Positions 8,584-18,300 of a DNA stretch of 64,000 nt are shown here, piece after piece. Numbering within the stretch: position 1 is the stretch's first letter; every line of letters begins with the position of its first letter. The notes under the pieces are model-generated. The model was given only the letters and a program-made list of their open reading frames with translations. It was not told the DNA's origin and searched no databases. This stretch comes from Boudabousia tangfeifanii. GTDB lineage: Bacteria > Actinomycetota > Actinomycetes > Actinomycetales > Actinomycetaceae. Made by a program: the position numbers and the translations under genes. The DNA lies in NCBI RefSeq assembly GCF_001856685.1, contig NZ_CP017812.1:62001-126000 (forward strand), given 5' to 3'.

Positions 8584-9918
8584 CTACTTGCGCAGCAGGT
8601 CCTTGGCGCCGTAGGTATTTGTCAGGCCGCGAATCCCCATGAATGCGCCACCGATGGCTAGCCACAGCCAGAAGCTGGCCCATGCTGGGCTCAGGGCGGA
8701 GCCGAAGTGGCCAACCAACCAAATAATCGGGGCGTAAACCAGTAAGTTTACGATGGAAGCGATGGCGAGGAAACGAGCTCGGTTCGCCCCAATCAAAACC
8801 CCATCGAGCAAGAAGACGTAGCCGGCCAGCGGCATGCAAGCGCCGATCGCTAGTAAACCTACGGTGGTGGCGAGGCGAACTTGCGGGTCGGTGGTGAAAA
8901 TCCAGGGGAAGAAATAGCTGCCCGCGAAGAAAATCACCAGAATAATGCCGCCCATACGCCAAGCCCAGGTGGCGCAACGACGGAGCACCAGTCGGACTCT
9001 CTCATCACTGCCGGTGCCCAGACCGTGGCCGATCAAGGCTTGCGAAGCTACCGCCAAAGAATCCAGCGCGTAGGTCCCGATGGTGTAAATCGAAGTGACC
9101 GCCTGGTAGGACGAAAGCGTAATTGCTCCAGCTTGAGCCGCCGCCCAAGTGGTCAAAATGATTGCGATTCTCAGGCTGACGGTGCGCGCCACTAGGGGAG
9201 CGCCGGCCTGCCCCACCAGTTTCAAAATCTTGGCCGAGGGCGCAAGGGAAACCCCGCGGGCTTTTGCGCGATGACCAATGATGCTCAAAAGCGCCAAGGC
9301 CATCAAAGTCTGGCTCAGGGAAGTGCCCGCACCCGAGCCGATAATGCCCCAGCCGAGCCCATAAATTAGCACCGCATTAGCCACGGCATTAAAGGCAGTA
9401 CCACTAATGGCTACAATCATTGGGGTGCGAGTATCAAGTAGACCGCGCATTGCCCCAGTTCCGGCTAGCACCAAAAACATGCCGAGGACGCCTGGGGTCG
9501 AAGCGTGAATATACTGCACGGCATATTGGGCGACCGCCTGATTCGGGTCAAACCAGCTAGTAAATAGGGGAGAGCCGAACCACAAGATCGGCATAATGAT
9601 CAGGCCGAGGGCGCCTGCCAACCACAGACCCCCGATTCCTGCAGAAATGGCTTCTTTGGGCTGACCTTCGCCAAGTTTGCGGCTGGCCAGAGCCGTGGTG
9701 GTGTAGGTCAGGAAGATGAAGAGGTAGACCGCGGTCATGACTACCGTCGATCCAAGTGCTAGACCCGCAAGTTGATCGGTACCTAAGTGACCGACCATGG
9801 CCGAATCGGCCATCACCATCAGCGGTTCAGCCAGCATGGCCGCAAAAGCTGGGGCAGTTAATTGCAGGATCTGGCGGTCAACATCGCGAGCGGATTTAGC
9901 GGGAGCGGGGTCAGTCAT
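8584..9918 (-). CDS. MATE-family multidrug/cation antiporter (DinF-like)
   Basis: This 444-residue protein has about 12 membrane helices in two similar halves, typical of the MATE family of Na+ or H+ coupled exporters. The N-terminus AFAAMLAEPLMVMADSAMVGHLG is characteristic of DinF-like members. ATG 9918 is chosen over an upstream in-frame TTG (9978). No binding site precedes the ATG, but TTAGACT lies about ten bases upstream, so a leaderless mRNA is possible. The substrate is unknown. The gene diverges from dnaB across the DnaA-box cluster. Confidence 0.88.
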   Translation of the reverse strand: MTDPAPAKSARDVDRQILQLTAPAFAAMLAEPLMVMADSAMVGHLGTDQLAGLALGSTVVMTAVYLFIFLTYTTTALASRKLGEGQPKEAISAGIGGLWLAGALGLIIMPILWFGSPLFTSWFDPNQAVAQYAVQYIHASTPGVLGMFLVLAGTGAMRGLLDTRTPMIVAISGTAFNAVANAVLIYGLGWGIIGSGAGTSLSQTLMALALLSIIGHRAKARGVSLAPSAKILKLVGQAGAPLVARTVSLRIAIILTTWAAAQAGAITLSSYQAVTSIYTIGTYALDSLAVASQALIGHGLGTGSDERVRLVLRRCATWAWRMGGIILVIFFAGSYFFPWIFTTDPQVRLATTVGLLAIGACMPLAGYVFLLDGVLIGANRARFLAIASIVNLLVYAPIIWLVGHFGSALSPAWASFWLWLAIGGAFMGIRGLTNTYGAKDLLRK

Positions 9919-10042
9919 GCGGACAAGTCTAACAAACCAAGTAGGCCAGAAAATACGACCCAGATAACTATCTGACAAGTAACCTTGAAATGTCTCACTT
10001 TAGGTCAGACATTTATAGACACAGTGTCATTTACCCCCAGGT

Positions 10043-10231
10043 TTATCCACAAGCAATTTTTATCCACAGGGTGTGCATGTGGAGTTTGGGGATAATTTTG
10101 GCTTTATTCGGGGATTTCGCGGAAAAATCTGGGTCGACCTCTGTTATTTTAAAAACGAAACCACAGGTAAGTCCACATGCTTTTCGCGTGTCATCCACAA
10201 GTTATCCCCAGATATCCACAAGTTGTCCACT
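10043..10231. other. Cluster of DnaA boxes upstream of dnaB (origin or DnaA-controlled region)
   Basis: Two perfect TTATCCACA boxes lie at 10043-10051 and 10060-10068. Near-matches are TGGGGATAA (minus strand, 10087-10095), TCATCCACA (10191-10199), TTATCCCCA (10202-10210), ATATCCACA (10212-10220) and TTGTCCACT (10223-10231). Seven boxes in 190 bases is far above chance, and an AT-rich run (GTTATTTTAAAAAC) lies inside the cluster. dnaA and dnaN are not in the window, so it may be an origin part, a DnaA-titrating site or a regulatory region for dnaB. Confidence 0.75.
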
Positions 10232-10439
10232 TTGGGGAAATTCTTTGATTAGACGAATGAATTGAATCCGGAGATAATCAGCCTAATAAGCAACCCGAAA
10301 GCCCTCATTTGGCTTTAAACTTTGACCCCGGGAAAATGTGTTTTCGGCCTATTTTGTTACGGGCTAAGAGAACAAATGAACCAGGGTCGCAAAATGCTGA
10401 CAAAATAATAAGCACTCATTTAAAGCCTTGGAGGAGCCC

Positions 10440-11813
10440 ATGTCTGAAGAAGCCGATTACGATCGCCAGTTACCGTCCGATTTGGATGCGGAAGAATCGG
10501 TGCTTGGAGCTCTGCTCCTTTCTAAGGACATTTTTGCCGAGGTCGACCCGATCTTGCGCGAAGACGACTTCTATCGGGTCAACCATGCTCTGATCTACCA
10601 GACAATTCGCAACCTTTACGCTGACGAACAGCCAGTAGATATGGTGACCGTAGCGGCCGAGCTAGGTAAGCAAGGCCAGCTTAAGCGTGTCGGTGGCGCT
10701 AACTTCCTAGCCACCTTGGCGGCTAAGGTTCCCACTGCCGCGCACGCCCCTTACTATGCTGAGATTGTGCGGGAGCGCGCTATTTTGCGTCGTTTGGTCG
10801 AGGCCGGCACTAGGGTGGTGCAGTTGGGCTATGCCGATGATGGTCGCGATGTAGACGACCTCGTCAATTTTGCCCAAAAAGAGATCATGGAAGTCTCGAA
10901 TCGAGAAGTGGGCACCGACTATGTGCCAATCTCTGAGGTGCTCGAACCCACTATCGAGTCGATTGAAAAGCTAGCTAAGGGTGGCGCATCCGAGGGCGAT
11001 GTCCCGACAGGCTTCGTCGACCTCGATCGGGTTACTAATGGTCTGCACCCTGGCCAGATGATTATTGTGGCTGGACGTCCGGCAATGGGTAAATCCACCT
11101 TGGCGATCGACTTCTGCCGTTCCGCGGCCATCCACCACAAGATTCCGGCAGTCGTTTTCAGTTTGGAAATGGGGCGTGAAGAAATCATGCGCCGCATTTT
11201 GTCGGCAGAGAGTGGGGTGCTGCTCAGCAAGCTGAACACTGGTGACATGGAGCCTCAGGACTGGAAGAAAGTCGCTCGAGTCATGGGCTCTTTGCAAGAA
11301 GCTCCCTTCTATATTGATGATTCGCCGAACTTGACCATTAACGAGATCCGCACCAAGGCTCGGCGTCTAAAGCAGCAAAATAATCTTGGGCTGATCGCGA
11401 TTGACTACCTGCAGTTGATGACTTCAGGCAAGAAGGTAGAGTCTCGTCAGCAAGAAGTTTCTGAATTCTCTCGTGCCCTAAAACTTTTGGCGAAGGATCT
11501 ACAGGTACCGGTGATTGCTGCCGCTCAGCTGAACCGTGGTCCTGAACAACGTACTGATAAACGCCCCATGATGGCTGACCTACGTGAATCCGGCTCGCTA
11601 GAACAGGATGCTGACGTCATCATGTTGTTGCACCGTCCTTCCTATTTCCAAAAGGAAGATCGTCCTGGCGAAGCAGATATTATTGTGGCAAAACACCGTA
11701 ATGGTGAAACCGGTACTGTCAAGGTTGCTTTCCAAGGCCACTTCTCACGCTTTGCTAACTTGAAGGAATCCACCGAGGGCGCTCCTGCCGGCGGGCCAAC
11801 TACTGAGTTCTAA
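10440..11813 (+). CDS. dnaB: Replicative DNA helicase DnaB
   Basis: This 457-residue hexameric helicase unwinds DNA at the replication fork. The N-terminal domain starts with LPSDLDAEESVLGALLL. The RecA-type core has Walker A GRPAMGKST, the SLEMG motif, the Walker B-like IAIDYLQLM and a C-terminal HRPSYFQKED segment. No intein interrupts it. ATG 10440 is chosen because GGAGGAG precedes it by a few bases; an in-frame TTG at 10428 overlaps that site. The neighbours are a DnaA-box cluster upstream and a box pair downstream. The usual actinobacterial neighbours (rpsF-ssb-rpsR-rplI) are not adjacent inside the window. Confidence 0.97.
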   Translation: MSEEADYDRQLPSDLDAEESVLGALLLSKDIFAEVDPILREDDFYRVNHALIYQTIRNLYADEQPVDMVTVAAELGKQGQLKRVGGANFLATLAAKVPTAAHAPYYAEIVRERAILRRLVEAGTRVVQLGYADDGRDVDDLVNFAQKEIMEVSNREVGTDYVPISEVLEPTIESIEKLAKGGASEGDVPTGFVDLDRVTNGLHPGQMIIVAGRPAMGKSTLAIDFCRSAAIHHKIPAVVFSLEMGREEIMRRILSAESGVLLSKLNTGDMEPQDWKKVARVMGSLQEAPFYIDDSPNLTINEIRTKARRLKQQNNLGLIAIDYLQLMTSGKKVESRQQEVSEFSRALKLLAKDLQVPVIAAAQLNRGPEQRTDKRPMMADLRESGSLEQDADVIMLLHRPSYFQKEDRPGEADIIVAKHRNGETGTVKVAFQGHFSRFANLKESTEGAPAGGPTTEF

Positions 11814-12349
11814 AGGTTTAATCTGTCCTTTACGGTGGTCGTAAATAATCGTAATGAATTGGTTTTAAAGACTAAAAAACACTTTGGGATTCATTGCTGA
11901 CGCAATTTAGCTTGGCATTATAAATCTCAATCCAATTTTCGCAATTTTTCTGTTTTCTCTACCTGAAATTTACTTTGGGACTAAAGTCTTTGGTGATTTG
12001 ACTAAACATGCAATGGTGTGCTTTAAAAATGCAATATACAAGAATGTATCCATTTTTGTGCTTCAAATCACTTTATTTTAGATATTTAGGCTTTTCTCAA
12101 GTTTTCAAAATTGTTGAGAATGCTAGTAATCGTTGAAATTGTGGGAATTAATAACCGTTTAGAAAATATATACACAACTGTATATTTTTCTTTGGCATAA
12201 TAAATCCACAAGATTATCCACAAATTTGAAAAATATTAAGTTGCGTTGAATTAATTCTGGTTTTATGGTTCAAAGTGTGCATTGTGCGACAGGAAATCTG
12301 TTGTCTTGTTCACATAGTAAGAATTTAAAATCGAGGAATTGGTTGTTCT
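11814..12349. other. Long AT-rich intergenic region with two DnaA boxes
   Basis: These 536 bases between dnaB and the pilus adhesin hold no convincing gene. The AT content is much higher than the neighbours. AAATCCACA (12202-12210) and a perfect TTATCCACA (12214-12222) sit next to each other, preceded by an AT-only run around 12160-12190. GGCATAATAAA near 12195 could be a -10 element for the pilus operon. GAGGAA precedes the adhesin start. Confidence 0.55.
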
Positions 12350-15300
12350 ATGAAAGACACGAAAAAGGCTTCGCGCCGTTCATTAGTGAATTTTGCAGCC
12401 ATTGGTTCGACGGTAGCGGTTGCCCTAGCCATGCTGGTGCCCACCTACTTTGGCCTTGGAGCAAACGCTCGTACTGCAACTGCGGTCGAGGGTGTAGAAC
12501 TAACCGTTCCCGATATTTCGATGGCAGTATCCAACCCACGTATTGCTAATGATCCAGAAAAGGGTGTTGAGATTACCAGAGACGGTTGTTTGCGTACCGG
12601 TCTTGGGATCGAACATCGCACGACCGAAACTGTCTGGAATGGTCAAAATAATTGGCTGGATTCCTATGAGCGTTGGCTAACTGCCACGCCAAACAATCGT
12701 CCGACTGAGTGGAGTTATGTGGCTCGTGGTAAGGAGCCGATTTATCCCTTGCCGCGTTGTCCGCAGTATATGGATCTGAACAAACAGACTTCGCTTGGTA
12801 TTCAACCAAATAATCCTGGACGAGTAACTGCCGGTAAGCCCTTCGTTCTGGGTCGTATTCGCCACAACAACATTGAAGTTAGCTACCTTGTAAACGGTAT
12901 GGACAACACCTTCAAGTACTTGCGTGCGAACTTCAAAATGCGCCTTGGAGACAAGGAAGATATCTTCCCTTGGACTCAGTTCGAAACCTTCAATGAAAAG
13001 GTTATCGGTAACCCACCGAATGAAACAGTCTTGTACACCTGTGAGCTAGGTAGTGTCGCACCAGATGGTTCTGGGCGTGGTAAAGGTAAAGTTGATCCGC
13101 TGCAGAAACACTGTTCAGATGACATCTTGACTCTAAGCAAAACTGTTTCAGATAAACTTTCGATTGTTGAAAACGGCGTCAAATATGACCTAAATGTTCG
13201 TGGCTTCGTGGAAGCTGGCCCAGATGGTCAGTGCCCAGAAGATCCTGCTCTATCTGATAACAAGAGCAAGTTCATTACTGCGGAAAAGAAAGATACCATC
13301 GCATGTATCTACGCTTCATTCGATGAGGAACGTCCTGTAAAGATCGCTAAGCAGGTCGAACGTGATGGTAATGCAGCTGTCCAAATCCCTTCCGTAAACT
13401 TTACTAAGGATATCCCCGGTTTATGGGAAACTGCCTATGATACTTTGACTCCAAGCGGTTGGGGCGAAGCTGGTAAGGCCGTCTCAGATCGAATCATTAA
13501 CGTTGTTCCCAACGGTGAAAACATTAAGGTTAAAGAAGAGCGATTGGTGCCAGCACGTCGTGGCGACGATGGTGATGGTTGGCAGCTAGAAGCGATTAAA
13601 TGTACCGACGGTGTTGGCCAAGAGATTCCGATTCCAGCCGACAAAATTGATCTTGACAAAGGCACTATTGACCTCAGTGCTATTCCTGCCGCCAAGAGCG
13701 CCGCTGCGATCCCAGTTACCTGTACTTTCGTGAACCGTTACCGGACAACCACTCCGCCGCCACGACTAACCATCATTAAGAAGGTGGTCGGTGGTAGTGC
13801 CCAACCCAGCGACTGGACTTTCGTAGCTGAATTGCAACCTCGTAGCGCTGACTATGTGTTGCACTCGGGCGAAACCAAGGAAATTGCCCCAGGTGCCTAC
13901 ATTCTTAACGAATATGAAGGCCCAGATGGGTATGAGCAATTCGGCGACTGGGAATGTGTCAGCGACGAGGGCAATGGTCGACTAGAAAAGCCTAACCGAG
14001 TAATCCTCGATAACGGCGACCACCTGACTTGTACTATCACAAATAAGTTGAAGGCCTCCGATCTAGTGCTTGAAAAGAAGCTCACTGGTGATCGAGCTGG
14101 ACTTAAACCAGATGCACGCTTCAAGATTCACTACACCTGTACTGGTGACGAACTATCGACGCCACTTAAGGGCGTTGCTGAACTTGCCGTAGATGAAACC
14201 AAGACTGTTTCAGACGTGCCACTTGGTTCAGTGTGTACCGTGGAAGAAGAACCACCAACCGCAGACATGCTAAATGGTCCGCTTTACCAGTGGAACCCAT
14301 ACACGGTAACACGCGATGGTGACTACGAAATGCGTCGTGCCCGCACCTCCGTATTCGGTGGTGGAGCCTACTACACCAAGGTGTACGAAGGTTCTAACAA
14401 GGTTACCGTCACCAACTCGATCCGTTCTGGTTCGCAAGTAACCTTGGAAAAGCGCATCCTAGACTCCAATGGTCGCGAAATCGCCAGTACCGATGAGCGC
14501 TTTGGTGCTCAGAACTGGATGTTAAAGTACTCCGATGCTCTAAGCCGTCACGCGGCGAGTGCTGATGACGATGAAGCACACCGCACTTGGATGGTTGAAC
14601 CAGGCAAGTTCACCATTTCAGAAGCTGGTTTGACTGAGACTGCAAAGCTCTTTACTCAGAAGTCCGTAAACTGTGAAGTACAGCGATCTGGCGAATCTGA
14701 CTACTCGCCACTTCCGGCCAATCCAACCGGTGATTACACCATTAACAGTGGTGAAAAAGTTAAGTGTGTATTCGTAAACCAGTTGCGCGCTCCGAAGTTG
14801 GTATTGACCAAGCAAGTTACTGGGGCAGGTACCGAAGTTCCTGGTGGCGATCGCAACGACTGGCGTCTAATCGCACGCCTCGACGGTAGCCGTTTGGCCC
14901 GTTTGGATGGCACTGGTCAGGTACAGGGAACTGTTAACGCTGGTACCTACCAACTATCTGAAACTGCGGCATCTCGTTACGATGACCTTTCGGCCTTCAC
15001 CCGTGGTGAATGGCAATGTAAGCGCATCGAAATGGAACGCAATACTCTAGGCGATGCAGCCCCAGATCCCGATCAGCCACTACAGGGTTTCCCTCGCGCT
15101 GTTGAAGTTCAAAATGCCGAAGGTGGGAACGGAACCCTTCAAGTTGATGAAGGTTATGACTACTCTTGTGTCATCGTCAACACCATGCGTAACACCTCTT
15201 TCGTGATTGAAAAGGTAGTCACTGGTGAAAAAGCAGGTTTGGTTGACCCTGATACCACCTTCAACATCAGCTACCGCTGTACCAGTGATGTTCTTCCCGC

Positions 15301-18300
15301 ACCACTGACCGGCACAGCAACCTTGGCAGATGGCGATACCAAGCGAGTAGATAACGTTCCAGTTGGTGCCAACTGTGTGGTCAGCGAAGCAAAGCCTGCA
15401 ACCGAACTACTAGTAGACAGCTCCTACCGTTGGGCAGACCCCGTAATCTCGCCAGCACCACTAACTGTGGCCATGGGCGGCGAAAACAAGGTGACTGTCA
15501 CCAACCGAATTGATCGTGATCGGGGCACCTTGCGACTAGTAAAGGTACTCCTTGACACCAATGGTCAAGAAGTTGAAAGCGTTGGCCGGGTAACCCCATA
15601 CACCTGGATCTTGACTGCCAGCCGCACCGACTCGAGTGATGTCGTTACTGGTCGTACCGGGGTTGAAGGTACCGTACCTGCTGGACGCTACACCCTTTCC
15701 GAAAATGACCGAGGTCGTGCCCCCGGCTTTAGCCAAGTTGGTGTCAGCTGTGTTAAGAACCTAGGTAACGGTCGCACTGAACCGACTGGTTCAGGTACCT
15801 CGGTTGACGTCGCCAATGGTGATGACATCACTTGTACTTTCCGTAACCAGCGTGACGGTGGTTCCATTACTCTCCTCAAGAAGGTAGTGGGTGAAGGCAA
15901 ACTTGAGCCTCGTGAAACATGGACCCTAGAAGCACGTCAACTGGGCTCGGTTAACCCTGAAGTTTCCGGAAAACACGGTGTCAAGGGCACCAACCTTCCA
16001 ACCGGAACTTACCGACTGAACGAAACTCCAGATAATGTACCTGGTTATGTGCTCGTTAACTGGCAATGTCAGAATGCGGACGGAATCCCAGTTCAACTCG
16101 GAATCGGTAACTCTTTTGAACTACAAAAGGGTGACGATATCACCTGTACGGCAACCAACCGCCGTACCGAAGGCCCAGCTTTCAACGTAAAGAAAGAAGC
16201 TGCACAAGACGAAGTAACCGTTAACGTAGCAGAAAAGACTTTCGTAGCTACCTACAATGTGACGATTGAAAACAAGGGAACTGTGGCAGAAATGCCTGGC
16301 GACCTCACTGAACGTCCAAAGTTCCCGAATGGCTTCAATATCACCAACGTAGAAATTAGCCGTGATGGGCAAGCTCTTCCAGCCACCTCTCGTGATGGGG
16401 TCTGGACTGTTACTAGCGAAACCTTGGGTGAGATGCAGCCACAGGCCAAGCAGGTACTAAAGGTAACTATTACCGGTACTGTTGACCTTGAAAAAGCAAA
16501 GCAACTAACCCCAGCCGATCTAGTTTGCCAAAACGTTCGACCTGGTGACCTAAATAGCGCTACCGGCGGTTACAACCGAGTAGAACTATCAACCGAAAAG
16601 CCTGGCGAAGATGGCGACAATGACGCATGTGAACCAATCAAGCCGAAGTTCTCGGTCAGCAAGAGCACCGGTGAAAGCCCAGATGCTCCGATGGTTAACG
16701 TCGTCAACAATAATGATGGCACCTACACTGCAATCTACTCAGTCGTAGTACGCAATGATTCCCTAGTCCCTGGTGAAATCCCAGTTATCCGAGATACCCC
16801 AACCTTCCCCGCAGGGGCTGAGATCAAGTCGGTTGAATTCTCATCCGAAGGCAAGACCTCAGTGCCGCTACCTCAAGAACGGGACCTAATCAAGGTAGCT
16901 CGCACCTCGACTGAGCTAAAGGGACTCGAAAGCAAGGTTTACACAGTCAAGTACGTGCTCTCATTCGGCCCAGCAGCTAACAAGCTCACCCAAGAAGCAT
17001 TCACTTGTAAGACAACCGATACTTTTGAAACTGAAAACCCATCCGGTTTCTTCAACAAGGTTGTCCTCGAAGGTGACAATGTTGCCGATCGTACCGATGA
17101 CAATATTGCCTGTGAAAACTTGCCACCTGTGTGGGAAGTAGCTAAGCGTGACACCGACGCTACCTCAGTGGTGCCGCCGGCTGAAGGACCGGTTGAACTC
17201 CCGTACACCGTGACGGTTTACAACCGAAACCCATATGCTGCCACCCCAACCGGCTTGCTAGATTTGATGACTCCACCAGCTGGATACGCCATCGAATCAG
17301 TGAAGGTAGTAAACCCTGAAGGCATCACCTTCACTCCAGCACAGCCCGCAGAGGATCCTGCAGGAACCTATCGTTTCAATATCAACGGTGTTGGTCAGAT
17401 TGCTGGTAATGGCGAACTTGAAATCAACGTCATCATCAACGCTGTGGTCAAAGATAAGGAAAAGGTTGAAAAGCTAACTCCCGCTGACCTAGTCTGTAAG
17501 GACGCAAACCCGCCAACAGATACCGACAAGACCGCAATGTTCAACCAGGTCTTGGTTGATAACGAACCAGGTGACAAACTCACCGACAACCAAGCATGTA
17601 TCTCCTTGTCCCCAGCCTTCAAGCTACGCAAGGAAAACGTTGAGGAATCGCCGGTAGTTGACGGAAACACCATTACCGTTAAATATCGTGTGGTTGTCTC
17701 GAACACCACCGGTGTTAAGGGCGCGGTCCCAACCATCACTGATACCCCTAACTTCGGTAAGGGCTTCGTCCCAACGAATGCTCGAGTAGACGGACAAACT
17801 GTCCCGGTAACTACTGATGAAACTACCGGCCAGTTGAAGTTTGAACTACCAACCGAACAAGATGGACAGATCATGCTAGAACCAGGACAAGAAAAGTCTT
17901 GGCTAGTCGAAATGGATGTCAATATTGACCCAGCAGTTCCAAACTTCAGTGCCGAAAATGGCATCTGTGAAGGAAAGGCAGGCGAAGGTTTCACCCCAGC
18001 CAAGGGTCTATACAATAAGGTTTCTTTCAACGACGCCCCAGATGGTGACGGCGAAGCTAACAATGAAGCCTGCCAGAACTTGACTCCGAAACTATCCGTC
18101 AAGAAGACCAATGCGGCAGACGAAAACGGTGCTCAGCCAAACGGGGGTAGCGCCAGCTACGACCCAGAAACTGACACCTACACCTCCGCATACGTCGTAA
18201 CCTTGCAAAACGAATCGATTATTCCGACTCGAAATACTGCAGATGTCATTGATGTCAACACTTTCCCAGCTGGCGTCAAACTACTCGAAGTCACCGTGGC

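Noticed and set aside
12202..12222. A stand-alone second origin after dnaB
   Set aside because: Only two boxes are present; it is better treated as part of the dnaB-flanking pattern.
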